From Paraburkholderia dilworthii (GTDB lineage Bacteria; Pseudomonadota; Gammaproteobacteria; Burkholderiales; Burkholderiaceae), in the NCBI RefSeq assembly GCF_000472525.1, contig NZ_AWZT01000014.1:56210-120209 (forward strand): a stretch of 64,000 nucleotides of DNA, given 5' to 3'. The translations under genes were made by a program, and so were the position numbers. The notes under the pieces are model-generated. The model was not told the DNA's origin, searched no databases, and worked only from the letters and a program-made list of their open reading frames with translations. Positions 45,731-55,304 of this stretch are shown here, one piece after another; position 1 is the stretch's first letter; the number at the start of each line of letters is the position of its first letter.

Positions 45731-47482
45731 TCAGTCTACGCCGGTCAGTGCGAACGCGTGGTCGGCGAGCGCAGCGCGCACCGTCTGCATCACACTGTCC
45801 CAATCGCCGAGCGCGGGTTGCCTGAAGAGCCTCGCGCGCGGATACCAGGGCGTGTCGCTGCGTTCGAGCATCCAGCGCCAGCAGGTGTCGAAGCGGTTCA
45901 GAATCCACACCGGCCGGTCGAGCGCGCCGGCCAGATGTACCGTGGATGTGTCGACGGAAATCACCAGATCGAGGTTTGAGACGAGCGCGGCCGTATCGGC
46001 GAAATCGTTCAGTTCGGCGGTGTAGTCCACGACGTGCGCGGCCCATTCGCTGGCAGGCAATTGTTGCGCCGCCGGTCCTTTTTGCAGGCTGAAGAATTGC
46101 ACATTGGGGACGTTCGGCACGTTCGCCACCTTGGGGACGTCGAGAAGCGGCGCGAAGCGCGCGAGCGCGACCGAACGGCGCGCGTCGTTCTTGCGAAGCT
46201 CCGCCACGTGCGGCCGGTTGCCGCCCGCCCACACGAGGCCGACCTTGAGCCGGCCCTGCGCGTCTTTATCGATACGATTGCGCCATTCGCGAGCCGCCAC
46301 CGGCTCCGGAAAAAGATAAGGCGTGGCTGACGGAATGCTGCCCACGTCTGTCCTGAACGCGAGCGGCAAGCTCAATAGCGGACAGTGGCAGTCGAACGGC
46401 GGCAGCGGCTCGCCCGCCTCGACGATCTGATCGACGCCCTCAAGTGTGGACATCAGCCGCCGCAATTCAGGCTGCACTTCGAGTATGACTTTGGCGCCGA
46501 GCCTCGCAACCATCGCCGCATAACGGCAAAACTGTAGCGTGTCGCCAAGTCCTTGCTCGGCGTGCAGCAGAATCGTCTTGCCCGCGAGCGAAAAGTCGCC
46601 GAGCCAAAGCGGTTGCGCAACGACGCGCCGGCTCGCCTTGATGCGGCTGCGCTCCCAGCGCCATTCGTATTTGCGCCAGCCGGCTTCGAGCTGCCCCATT
46701 TGCAGCAGACACAGCGATTCATTCCAATGCGTCTCGGCGGCCTCGGGATCCAGCGCGAGCGCGCGCTGATAACTTGCAAGCGCCTGCGTATGCCGGCCCT
46801 GGTCGATCTGGGTGAGGCCAAGGTTGTTCCATGCATCGACGAAACCCGGTGCCAGCTCGAGCGCGCGCTGGTAGCTGCGCTCGGCCTCTTGCGGCTCGTT
46901 CATGTCGGAGAGCGCATTGCCGCGATTGCTCCACGCTTGTGCGTAACCAGGCTGCAACGCGAGCGCGCGATCGCAGCTGGCGAGCGCATCGGCGGGACGG
47001 CCCAGGTCGCGCAGCACGCATGCACGATTGTTCCAGGCCTGCGCGAAATCGGCGGCGAGCGCAATCGCGCGGTCGAAACTCGCCAGCGCGACGAGCGGCT
47101 GATCGAGGCCCGCTTGCGCATTGCCGCGGTTGTTCAAGGCGTCGGGAAATTGCGGCTGCAAGGCGAGCGCGCGATTGGCACTCGCCAACGCTTCGTCGAA
47201 ACGATGCAGCGCATTCAGCGCGTACGCCAGATTGGAATGGACTGCGGCCTGCTTCGGGTTGACCGCGAGCGCCCTGGTGAGCAGATCGACGCCCTCTGCG
47301 ACGCGGCCGGATTGCAGCGCCAACGCACCCAGCAGTTGCAGCGCGTCGAAATGACGAGGCTTGAGTTCCAGAATCTCGCGATAGAGTTCCTGCGCCTCGG
47401 CGAGTGCGCCGTTCTGCTGAAGCGCGACGGCCTGCCGAAGCATATGGTCGAGCTGTTGCGGCAAACTGGCAGGCTTCTTCAT
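45731..47482 (-). CDS. TPR-repeat protein with glycosyltransferase-like C-terminal domain
   Basis: A 583-aa protein with two parts. Residues about 10-290 are some eight tandem TPR units with repeated ALALQPQFPDALNNRGNAQ- and ALALQPGYAQAWSNRGNAL-like helices. The rest resembles GT-B glycosyltransferases of the GT9/heptosyltransferase type: TILLHAEQGLGDTLQFCRYA near 325 and SVDTSTVHLAGALDRPVW near 540. Related bacterial proteins are often linked to protein or envelope glycosylation, but no donor or acceptor can be stated. The ATG at 47482 was chosen over 47536, since the added residues are basic and non-homologous. Confidence 0.87.
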   Translation of the reverse strand: MKKPASLPQQLDHMLRQAVALQQNGALAEAQELYREILELKPRHFDALQLLGALALQSGRVAEGVDLLTRALAVNPKQAAVHSNLAYALNALHRFDEALASANRALALQPQFPDALNNRGNAQAGLDQPLVALASFDRAIALAADFAQAWNNRACVLRDLGRPADALASCDRALALQPGYAQAWSNRGNALSDMNEPQEAERSYQRALELAPGFVDAWNNLGLTQIDQGRHTQALASYQRALALDPEAAETHWNESLCLLQMGQLEAGWRKYEWRWERSRIKASRRVVAQPLWLGDFSLAGKTILLHAEQGLGDTLQFCRYAAMVARLGAKVILEVQPELRRLMSTLEGVDQIVEAGEPLPPFDCHCPLLSLPLAFRTDVGSIPSATPYLFPEPVAAREWRNRIDKDAQGRLKVGLVWAGGNRPHVAELRKNDARRSVALARFAPLLDVPKVANVPNVPNVQFFSLQKGPAAQQLPASEWAAHVVDYTAELNDFADTAALVSNLDLVISVDTSTVHLAGALDRPVWILNRFDTCWRWMLERSDTPWYPRARLFRQPALGDWDSVMQTVRAALADHAFALTGVD

Positions 47483-47548
47483 GCGATGAGTCCGGAAAAA
47501 CGCGCGCCGCACCGCTCTCTTCTGGCGAGGCCGCACGCGTGCACTGCT

Positions 47549-48112
47549 TTACTGCGCCGCCACCGACAGATGCTTGCGTTTGGCCAGTTCCTGCGCCATC
47601 GCGTAATGCTTCTGAATGGTCGGCAGCGCCATTTTCGCCGCGTCCTTCAACTGCGGATCGCGGCCCGAAGCGATTTCCGCCTGGAACGCCGACAGCGCCT
47701 TCTGCTCGCCGGCGAGTGCGACCTGTTCGATATAAGCCTTGTCGAACTCGGCGCCACGCAGATTGTTGATGCTCGCGAGCACGGCGGTGTCGGGGTCGTT
47801 CTTCGGCACGTCGACGCCGCGCGGGCTCGCCGCGCGCAGCGCGTCCGAGATCTTAGCGTTATCGGTCGAGACGCGCTCGGCAAATGCCTTGACGTCGCGG
47901 TCCGTGGAACGCGACGTGGCGATGCGCGCGGCATCGCGTTGGGTGGCGACGGCCTTGGTGCCGTCGGAGATGAACGTCTGGTCGGCGGCATGCAGACGGC
48001 CCGCGTCCGGCGCGGCGGCGGCCGGCGTCGTCTGGGCGCTGGCCGCCGTGGCGACGAGCAGCAGGCTGGCCATTGAGGCGCTGGCAATAGTGACGAGAGG
48101 CAAGCGGATCAT
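47549..48112 (-). CDS. DUF4142 domain exported protein
   Basis: A 187-aa protein starting MIRLPLVTIASASMASLLLV, with a signal peptide cut near ASAQ (residue about 27). The rest is a ferritin-like four-helix DUF4142 domain, with DQTFISDGTKAVATQRDAAR, VKAFAERVSTDNAKISDALR and EQKALSAFQAEIASGRDPQL. The family is periplasmic and of unknown role. A very good ribosome site (AAGGAGAACGT) before 48112 fixes the start. The open frame extends to 48241 through a basic, repeat-like stretch that is leader. Confidence 0.9.
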   Translation of the reverse strand: MIRLPLVTIASASMASLLLVATAASAQTTPAAAAPDAGRLHAADQTFISDGTKAVATQRDAARIATSRSTDRDVKAFAERVSTDNAKISDALRAASPRGVDVPKNDPDTAVLASINNLRGAEFDKAYIEQVALAGEQKALSAFQAEIASGRDPQLKDAAKMALPTIQKHYAMAQELAKRKHLSVAAQ

Positions 48113-48497
48113 ACGTTCTCCTTGGATTGAAAGCGAAACGGCAACGATGCGGGGCCTGGCGCTGCGTCGGGCTTTGGCTTTGGCTCGCCTTCGGCTCGCA
48201 AAGCCGGCTCCCAAGCCCCCGCGAGCGCCGCGTGGCGCCACCCTTCATCGCCGGGGAAAATTCTAGAAGCCATGCCACGCGCCGTGTGATACGACGCTGT
48301 CGCTTGTGTAACGTTAGGTAACCCTCACACGAATACGCCGCCTCGTGCACGAGATCGAGCGGCTCACCCAGGGATTGCCAGCAGAAATCCGACGAAGCGC
48401 TGAATTTTTCGGCAGCCGCGCCGATAACAAAAAGTAAGAGGCGCGTCCGCATCAATCACGCAGCGCGCGCCACGCACCGCAATCCTGGAGAGATTCG

Positions 48498-49472
48498 ATG
48501 GCAGCAGATAACCGCGCGCACGACGAACGCAGCAACCTGACGAGTTCCAACAAATTCGAACTGCTGCTGTATCGGCTGGGTTCCGTTCCCGGCAGTGACG
48601 CGCACGAGCTTTACGGCATCAACGTGTTCAAGGTTCGCGAGATTTCGACGATGCCGCCGGTCACGCCGATCGCCGGTTCGTCGCCGTATGTGATGGGCGC
48701 GGTCGACATTCGCGGCCAGATCATCCCCGTGATCGACTTGCCGCGGCTGATGGGCTGCGAGCCCACGCGCGGCCTGAACATCCTGCTCGTGACCGAATTC
48801 GCGCGCTCCACCCAGGCGTTCGCGGTCGAGGAAGTCGACGACATCGTGCGTCTCGAATGGAATCAGGTGCTTTCCGCGGAAGGGGCGGCGGGCGGCAATC
48901 TGGTGACGAGCATTGCGCGCATCGACGGCAATACGGGCGATTCGCGGCTCGCGCAGGTGATCGACGTCGAACAGGTGTTGCGCGATGTGTTCCCGTCGCA
49001 GCATCCGAGCGTGGACCCGGCGTCCGTTGGAGACGCGCTCGGCATTCGCCCGGGCGCGAAGATTCTCGCCGCCGACGACTCCGGCTTCGCCCGCAAATTG
49101 ATCGAACAGGCGTTGACCGCGATCGGCGCGGAATACGTGATGGCGAAGACCGGCGAAGAGGCCTGGCAAACCTTGCAGCAGGTCGCGCATGAAGCGCAGG
49201 CGAACGGCTCGCGCGTCAAGGACAGCATCGCGCTCGTTCTGACCGACCTCGAAATGCCCGAGATGGACGGGTTCATGCTGACTCGCCACATCAAGGCCGA
49301 CGAGCGGACTCGCGACATTCCGGTGATCATCCATTCGTCGTTGACGGGCGCGGCCAACGAGGCGCATGTGAAGAACGCCGGCGCGAACGGCTATGTCGCG
49401 AAGTTTGCCGCAGGCGAGCTGGCGAACGCAATCCGCGCCGCGCTGATGTCTTCCGCGGAAGCCGCGGCCTGA
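48498..49472 (+). CDS. cheV: chemotaxis protein CheV (CheW domain fused to response-regulator receiver)
   Basis: CheV couples receptors to CheA and can be phosphorylated. The 324-aa protein has a CheW domain at about residues 15-165 (LLLYRLGSVPGSDAHELYGI, AVDIRGQIIPVIDLPRLMG) and a receiver domain at about 185-315 (KILAADDSGFARKLIEQAL). The likely phospho-acceptor is Asp250 in LTDLEMPEMDGFM, with the conserved SS in IIHSSLTG and the Lys in GYVAKFAAGEL. Ribosome site GGAGAG precedes the ATG. It stands alone with no other chemotaxis gene nearby. Confidence 0.95.
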   Translation: MAADNRAHDERSNLTSSNKFELLLYRLGSVPGSDAHELYGINVFKVREISTMPPVTPIAGSSPYVMGAVDIRGQIIPVIDLPRLMGCEPTRGLNILLVTEFARSTQAFAVEEVDDIVRLEWNQVLSAEGAAGGNLVTSIARIDGNTGDSRLAQVIDVEQVLRDVFPSQHPSVDPASVGDALGIRPGAKILAADDSGFARKLIEQALTAIGAEYVMAKTGEEAWQTLQQVAHEAQANGSRVKDSIALVLTDLEMPEMDGFMLTRHIKADERTRDIPVIIHSSLTGAANEAHVKNAGANGYVAKFAAGELANAIRAALMSSAEAAA

Positions 49473-49511
49473 CGATAGTGCATGGCGGCCGCGCGCTCGC
49501 TCGCGCGGATT

Positions 49512-50606
49512 CTACTGAGACGCGGCGAGCGCAATGGAAAAGGAGAGCCGGCTCGTCGCGACGCCCATCGTGTTCAGCATTCGCGGCGCATGGAAAGAGT
49601 CGAGCTTCGCGCGCTGCGCCGCGGTTCCGATATCGAGTTGCGCCAGCACTTCGGCAACCACCGCGTAAAGAACGCCGACATTGCCGTCTTCTATTTTCAC
49701 CGCGATGCCGAGCGCGCCTTGCGCGCCCATCTTCGCCGTGTGCGCCGCCGTCTGGGTCGACGCGCGCACGCCAATCGCATAACTGCCGTCCGCGCCCACT
49801 TTACCGACGAGCGCACTGTCGAACGCGTTCATCAACGTTGTGCAGAAACGCCCCTCGCCTGCGACGAGTTCCGGATAAGCCGTCATCGCGCGGTAGATGC
49901 GCGCGAGCGCCGCTGTCCGCAGTGCGGGCACTGAACCGGACAATGCCGAGGACACATCGTCCTGCGCGGCGGCCAGCTTCATGAACAGGCGTGCGAGACG
50001 ATCGAGTGGAAAGGCGGGCGTGGGCAGATTGCAACCGTCGATGGCCCATTGCACGCCATCGTCCGGCAGATCGCAGACGTCGGCGACCGTATGCTTCACG
50101 CGAATCTGCAACGGATGCTCCGGCTGTTCGTAGCCGCCAAGCGCCGCGCCGATCGAACGCGCGCCGGCCAGCATGCCTGCGTGCTTGCCCGAGCAATTGC
50201 TGCATACGGCGCCCGGTTTGAAATCGCGTTTGATCCAGTCGACGTACACCGCATCGGATAGTGGCGGATGACCACCGCAGCGCAAGTCCGTTTCGCTCGC
50301 CTGCGCTTTCGCCAACATGTGCCGCGCACGCTCGATGTGACGCGGCTCGCTGCTATGCGAGCCGCACATCAGTGCGAGGTCGGCTTCGTCGAAACCGAAG
50401 CGCTCCAGTGCGCCCGTTTCGAGCACCGCCAGCGCTTGCGCGGGCTTCGCGGCGGAGCGCGCCAACGTGACGCGCGACGGGTCACCGAACGAATACAACA
50501 GGCGGCCATTCGAATCGGCCACCGCCACATGCGCGCGGTGCGTGTTCTCTACCGAATCGCCGCGATAGACGGTCGCCGCAATCGGCCCGGCCGTGTGCAA
50601 AGTCAT
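49512..50606 (-). CDS. asparaginase (rhizobial/thermolabile AnsA type)
   Basis: A 364-aa member of the Rhizobium etli-type asparaginase family, unrelated to E. coli AnsA/AnsB. The catalytic Ser-x-x-Lys pair lies in ARSAAKPAQAL at Ser51 and Lys54. The metal-associated segment VCSNCSGKHAGMLAG follows near residue 155, and DGCNLPTPAFPL carries a further Cys. The enzyme hydrolyses L-asparagine to aspartate and ammonia. The ATG at 50606 follows the ribosome site GGAGAAAGG; the open frame upstream to 50708 is leader. It stands between cheV (convergent) and a PPOX-family gene. Confidence 0.9.
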   Translation of the reverse strand: MTLHTAGPIAATVYRGDSVENTHRAHVAVADSNGRLLYSFGDPSRVTLARSAAKPAQALAVLETGALERFGFDEADLALMCGSHSSEPRHIERARHMLAKAQASETDLRCGGHPPLSDAVYVDWIKRDFKPGAVCSNCSGKHAGMLAGARSIGAALGGYEQPEHPLQIRVKHTVADVCDLPDDGVQWAIDGCNLPTPAFPLDRLARLFMKLAAAQDDVSSALSGSVPALRTAALARIYRAMTAYPELVAGEGRFCTTLMNAFDSALVGKVGADGSYAIGVRASTQTAAHTAKMGAQGALGIAVKIEDGNVGVLYAVVAEVLAQLDIGTAAQRAKLDSFHAPRMLNTMGVATSRLSFSIALAASQ

Positions 50607-50704
50607 GCCCTTTCTCCTCGTGATCGCGCGAATCGTTGCGCCGGCAATCCAGCGTCGCGATCGCATCATGATAGCGGCTATGACTCGCCTCGGATCACGC
50701 TCGA

Positions 50705-51349
50705 TCACACACCTGGGGCAGCCGGGAGGCGCTTGAATTGCGCCACTTGCGCTTCCAGTTCCTGGATGCGCTCATCGCGTTCCTGCAACGCGGCGGCCAC
50801 GTCCGCGGCCTCGAAACGTTGCGGAATATGCTGCGGGCAATTGACGTCCCACGCATGCACGCTCATCACGACCACGCGTTCGCCGCGCGCCTTGTAACCC
50901 TCGGGCATCAGCTTCGCAAGCAGCGCGGGATCGTCGTCGATCACGCGCGCGTCGCCCCATATCTTGATGCGCCGGCGATGCGCATAGTCGACGAGAAAAA
51001 GATGCGCCTTCGGGTTGTCCGCAAGGTTGCCCGCCGTGATGTACTGTCGATTGCCGGCGAAGTCGGCGAAAGCGATGGTGTGATCGTCGAGCACACGCAG
51101 AAACCCCGCCGGGCCGCCGCGATGCTGGATATACGGCTGCCCTTGCGCGCTCGCTGTGGCAAAGAACACGCTCGTCTGCTGCTCGATGAAACGCGCGACA
51201 TCGGGCGTCAGGCGCGTCTGCCAGCCGTGCTCTTCTTCCATGCGCGCATAGGCGTCGCGCGAACCGTTGCGGCTTTGCAATGACTTGACGGTGGGCGTAA
51301 AAGCGATGTCGCTCGGAAAAGCGTGCGGCTGCGGGTCGAGGCGTGTCAT
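50705..51349 (-). CDS. pyridoxamine 5'-phosphate oxidase-like (FMN-binding split-barrel) protein
   Basis: A 214-aa flavin-binding split-barrel protein. RFIEQQTSVFFATASAQGQP near residue 60, the HRGGPAGFLRVLDDHTIAF strand, then FAGNRQYITAGNLADNPKAH and FLVDYAHRRRIKIWGDARV match the PPOX-like group. The C-terminal 35 residues (ERDERIQELEAQVAQFKRL) form a short coiled coil, unusual for a true PdxH. It is more likely a general FMN-dependent oxidoreductase than the vitamin B6 enzyme. Substrate is unknown. Confidence 0.85.
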   Translation of the reverse strand: MTRLDPQPHAFPSDIAFTPTVKSLQSRNGSRDAYARMEEEHGWQTRLTPDVARFIEQQTSVFFATASAQGQPYIQHRGGPAGFLRVLDDHTIAFADFAGNRQYITAGNLADNPKAHLFLVDYAHRRRIKIWGDARVIDDDPALLAKLMPEGYKARGERVVVMSVHAWDVNCPQHIPQRFEAADVAAALQERDERIQELEAQVAQFKRLPAAPGV

Positions 51350-51489
51350 GAAGCGGCTCCTTCGCGGGCGGTCCCGCAGGTAACGCGCTCAACCTTAACC
51401 GTTCGAGCCTTCAGCGAGAAGCCGGCTGGAACGAGAACCGGGTTTTCATCAATCGAGAATAGCGCGCAGCGTGAGCCTGGGCGCGCCGC

Positions 51490-52770
51490 TCATACGCTCG
51501 GCACCAGTTCCTCTTCGCGTTCGAGCGAACGCGTATTCCCCAGTTCGGGGAAGAGCTTCATCCACAGCAAGGCGACCGTGATCGTCGCGATGCCGCCTAC
51601 CAGTACGGCCGTTCGTGCGCCCCACCAGCCGGCTGTCACGCCGGATTCGAATTCGCCCAACTGATTCGACGTCCCAATGAAAAGCGAATTGACGGCGCTC
51701 ACCCGTCCGAGCATTTCATCCGGCGTGCGAAGCTGCACGAGCGACAGACGCACGACCACGCTGATGGTGTCCGACGCACCCAGGACCATCAACGCGAGCA
51801 GCGAAACGATGAACTGATGCGACATGCCGAAGACGAGCGTGGCTACTCCGAACGCGACCACGCCGCCGAACATGGCCGCGCCGGGCCGGTTGCGCAGCGG
51901 GAAATGCGCGAGCCAGATCGTCCCCGCGAGCGCGCCGATGGCCGTGCCCGAGCGCAACAGGCCAAGCCCGAGCGGCCCCGTATGCAGAACGTCTCGCGCG
52001 AACACCGGCAACAACGCGGTCGCACCGCCGAATAGCACGGCGAACAGATCAAGCGATAGCGCCCCGAGTATGACCGGCTCCTTGCGAATAAACGCGATGC
52101 CGGAGAACACCGATTCGAGCGTGACAGGTGCGCGGCTCGCTGGCTTCGCGCGCAGCGGAATGGCCCACACGGCCGTGGCCGCGGCGGCGAAAGACAGCGT
52201 GCACGCGAGATATGCGGCGCCCGGACCGATGCCGTAAAGCAGCCCGCCGAGCGCGGGACCGGCGATCTGCGCAGTCTGGTTCGCCGAGGTGGCCCACGCG
52301 GTCGCCCTCGGCAATTGCGCGCGGGGCACAACGCCCGGCAGCAGCGAAGCGACCGCCGGCGATTCGAACGCGCGCGCCGCGCCCACGCATGCGGCCAGCG
52401 CATAGATGACCGGCGCGCTGATCCATCCGCCAAAGGTGCCGCACGCGAACAGCAACGCCGCGACGCTTTCGAGGCTCTGGCAGATGGCCGCGATGCGCCG
52501 GCGATCGTAGCGGTCCGCAAAGTGGCCCACTACGAGCGTGAGCAGGAACATCGGCAGGAATTGAGCGAGACCGACGAGGCCGAGTGCGAACGCACTGTGC
52601 GTGAGCGCGTAGATGTGCCATCCCATCGCAACGGCGAGCATCTGGAAAGACAGCGACGAGAGGATGCGCGTGCACCAGAAGCGTTGAAACGCAGGTTGCT
52701 TCGGCAGGCTGACGGCGGAGGGATTGGCGGAGTCGCTGGGATCGTTTGAATCGGCGGGAACGGGAGGCAT
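51490..52770 (-). CDS. MFS transporter, EntS-like (candidate siderophore exporter)
   Basis: A 426-aa major-facilitator protein with about 12 membrane segments. MFS motif A reads GHFADRYDRRRIAAICQS near residue 85, and the second half has the loop with FRNRP-type charges. The general style is the EntS/MFS-3 group used to export siderophores. It is divergent from a TonB siderophore receptor gene, and the Fur box at 52921-52939 lies between, so iron control of both is plausible. The export substrate is inference. The ATG at 52770 was chosen because the upstream reading is low-complexity. Confidence 0.86.
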   Translation of the reverse strand: MPPVPADSNDPSDSANPSAVSLPKQPAFQRFWCTRILSSLSFQMLAVAMGWHIYALTHSAFALGLVGLAQFLPMFLLTLVVGHFADRYDRRRIAAICQSLESVAALLFACGTFGGWISAPVIYALAACVGAARAFESPAVASLLPGVVPRAQLPRATAWATSANQTAQIAGPALGGLLYGIGPGAAYLACTLSFAAAATAVWAIPLRAKPASRAPVTLESVFSGIAFIRKEPVILGALSLDLFAVLFGGATALLPVFARDVLHTGPLGLGLLRSGTAIGALAGTIWLAHFPLRNRPGAAMFGGVVAFGVATLVFGMSHQFIVSLLALMVLGASDTISVVVRLSLVQLRTPDEMLGRVSAVNSLFIGTSNQLGEFESGVTAGWWGARTAVLVGGIATITVALLWMKLFPELGNTRSLEREEELVPSV

Positions 52771-52920
52771 CGAGGTCGTGGGAGTTTGATGTGACCGGGC
52801 GTGGGCGGCAGCTAGTTTAGAGCAAGCGTGTCCGTTTTGCTGGCGCGCGCCGTCAACGCCGCTGCGCAAGCAAAGCCGGACCTGCGCAGCCGCACTACCA
52901 CTGTCGCAATGGTTTCAATT

Positions 52921-52939
52921 GATAATCATTCTCATTTAC
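52921..52939. promoter_or_regulatory. Fur box between MFS exporter and TonB receptor
   Basis: GATAATCATTCTCATTTAC is a good Fur-type sequence of three GATAAT/CATTCT-like units. It lies 90 bases before the TonB receptor start and 150 bases before the divergent MFS start. Under iron-replete conditions Fur would repress the receptor and perhaps both genes. Confidence 0.8.
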
Positions 52940-53028
52940 ATTATCCTCTCGCATCCTTAATATGAACCGACGCCGCGAGGCATTCCGGACCGCTCGGGTG
53001 CGGGGATGCCGCGTCGTCCGAACCATCC

Positions 53029-55191
53029 ATGCGCTTCGTGAAAACCTCCGCGCCGCCCGGCCGTTATCGCCGTTCCGGCATCCGTTTGCCTCTGTCGATG
53101 TTGATGTACATCGCGACCGCGCCCGCCGCAATGGCCGCCGCTTCGTCCGATGCTGCAAGCGCCCAGCCCACCGCTTCGACGGAATTGCCGGCGGTCGCCG
53201 TGCAAGCGGCCCCGCTCGCGGACCCGACCGCCGGCTATCGTCCGCACACGAGCCAAACGGCGAGCGGCATCGCGACAAAGATTCGCGACATTCCGCAGTC
53301 CGTCGCCGTGGTCAGTTCAACTGTGATGCAGGACCAGCAGGCGCGCACACTCGACGACGTACTGAGCAACGTGAGCGGCGTCACGCAGACCAACACGCTC
53401 GGCGGAACGCGCGACGCGTTCATCAAGCGAGGCTTCGGTTCGAACGACGACGGCTCGATTCTCGTCGACGGCGTTCGAGCGCCGATCCTGCACAACTATC
53501 TGGCGACGATCGACCGCGTCGAAGTTCTCAAGGGCCCCGCTTCGCTGCTGTACGGCATTCAGGAGCCGGGCGGCGTCATCAACCTGATCACGCGCAAACC
53601 GGAGGACACGTTCCACGGCTCCGTGTCGGCGAACTATACGAGCCATCGCGGCAGCGGGGCCGGCTTCGACCTGACCGGGCCCATCGGCCAGCCCGGGCAG
53701 GTCGCGGGCGGCACACTCGCCTTCCGCCTGACCGGCGAGTACAACACGGCTCGCTACTGGCGCAGCTTCGGACGTCAGCGCGACTCCCTGATCGCGCCGT
53801 CGCTATCGTGGCACGACGCGAACACCTCGATCGACGTGAGCTACCAGTACGTCGACTACACGACGCCGTTCGACCGCGGCACCGTGCTGGTCAATGGTCA
53901 TCTCGACGATGCACTGCGCTTCACCCGCTATGAAGAAGCGTGGGCCCAAAGCTCCGGCGAGCAGGAGACGCTGCGCGCGAAGATCGAGCACCGCTTCTCC
54001 GACGAATGGCGTGTGCGCGCAACTTACGGATGGAGCCGCGATCGCTACGACCAGTACCTCACGCGCGCGACGGCGTTCAACAGCACGACCGGCATCATGA
54101 GCCGCTCGTCAGATGCGAACCTCCAGCGCAACGATTCCGACGAGATTGCCACCGTCGGCGCAATCGGCAATCTGAAACTCGCAGGCATGCGTCACGAGTT
54201 GTACGTGGGCGGCGAGTATGAGCGCCAGCGCAGCTTCCGCGGCGACACGATTCGTGGCAAGGCGGTGTCCGGCTTCGATCTGTTTGATCCCGTCTATGGA
54301 ACGCTCGGCACGGGCGGCACACCGAGTGCGACGCAAAGCGACAGCCTGTCGAAAGTCCACACCTATTCCGTCGTCACCCAGGATACGGTTCATCTGACCG
54401 ACAGGCTGATCGCTGTGGGCGGCGTGCGCTGGGAGAACTGGCAGCAACTGTCAGGCGTGGGCCGTCCGTTCGTGATCGCCGATCAGTCGCATGGGCAAGT
54501 GTGGCTACCGCAATTCGGCCTCGTGTATCGGCTGACGCCGGCGCTTTCCGCCTACGCCAACTTCAGCAAGTCGTTCGTGCCGAACGTCGCCACGCAAGTG
54601 AGCGAGCCGCTCGCGCCGGAGCGCGGGCGCGTCTATGAAACAGGCCTGAAGTTCGACGCGCACGGCATCACCGGCACACTCGCGGTTTATCAGATCGACA
54701 AACAGAATGTCGCGGTGACGGTCGGCGATACGACAGAAACGGTGGGCAGCGCGAGATCGCGCGGAATTGAACTGGACGTTGCTGGACGGCTCACGCAGCA
54801 TGTCAGCGTGATCGGCAGCTATGCATACACGAACGCGACGGATCGCGACGACGGCACGCGCCTCGCGAATGCGGCACGTCATACGGGCAGCGTCTTCGCC
54901 GTGTACGACACGATGCTGCCGTATCTGCCGGGGCAATGGCGCTTTGGCGGCGGCGCGCGACTCGTGAGCAAGCGGCCAGGCGATACGGCGAACAGCTTCA
55001 CGCTGCCGGGTTATGTCGTCGCCGATCTGTTCGCCGCCTATGACACGAAGATCGGCAAGATTCCGACGCATGTGCAGCTGAACGTGAAGAACGTGCTCGA
55101 CAAAACGTACTATCCGTCGAGCAATAGCAATCTGATCATCGCGGTCGGCGAGTCGCGGCTGGTGATGTTGAATACGACGTTTTCGTTCTAA
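53029..55191 (+). CDS. TonB-dependent siderophore receptor
   Basis: A 720-aa outer-membrane receptor for a ferric siderophore. The N-terminal signal peptide ends near APAAMAAA. The plug domain follows with IRDIPQSVAVVSSTVMQDQQ, VLSNVSGVTQ and the GPASLLYGIQEPGGVINLIT signature. A 22-strand beta-barrel ends in the aromatic C-terminal residue of TTFSF, required for outer-membrane assembly. The C-terminal lines NVKNVLDKTYYPSSNSNL fit the family. It is transcribed toward the fhuB-like gene and has a Fur box upstream. Ligand cannot be told from sequence. Confidence 0.94.
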   Translation: MRFVKTSAPPGRYRRSGIRLPLSMLMYIATAPAAMAAASSDAASAQPTASTELPAVAVQAAPLADPTAGYRPHTSQTASGIATKIRDIPQSVAVVSSTVMQDQQARTLDDVLSNVSGVTQTNTLGGTRDAFIKRGFGSNDDGSILVDGVRAPILHNYLATIDRVEVLKGPASLLYGIQEPGGVINLITRKPEDTFHGSVSANYTSHRGSGAGFDLTGPIGQPGQVAGGTLAFRLTGEYNTARYWRSFGRQRDSLIAPSLSWHDANTSIDVSYQYVDYTTPFDRGTVLVNGHLDDALRFTRYEEAWAQSSGEQETLRAKIEHRFSDEWRVRATYGWSRDRYDQYLTRATAFNSTTGIMSRSSDANLQRNDSDEIATVGAIGNLKLAGMRHELYVGGEYERQRSFRGDTIRGKAVSGFDLFDPVYGTLGTGGTPSATQSDSLSKVHTYSVVTQDTVHLTDRLIAVGGVRWENWQQLSGVGRPFVIADQSHGQVWLPQFGLVYRLTPALSAYANFSKSFVPNVATQVSEPLAPERGRVYETGLKFDAHGITGTLAVYQIDKQNVAVTVGDTTETVGSARSRGIELDVAGRLTQHVSVIGSYAYTNATDRDDGTRLANAARHTGSVFAVYDTMLPYLPGQWRFGGGARLVSKRPGDTANSFTLPGYVVADLFAAYDTKIGKIPTHVQLNVKNVLDKTYYPSSNSNLIIAVGESRLVMLNTTFSF

Positions 55192-55304
55192 AACGGCGTA
55201 GTCGCGATCCAGAGGGCCGGATATTCACGCTCGTCCCGCGCGCGGAAGCTGGGGAGTCATCGGTTCGCCGACTTCTCGCAAGGTTTGCAGACCGAATTAA
55301 CAGA

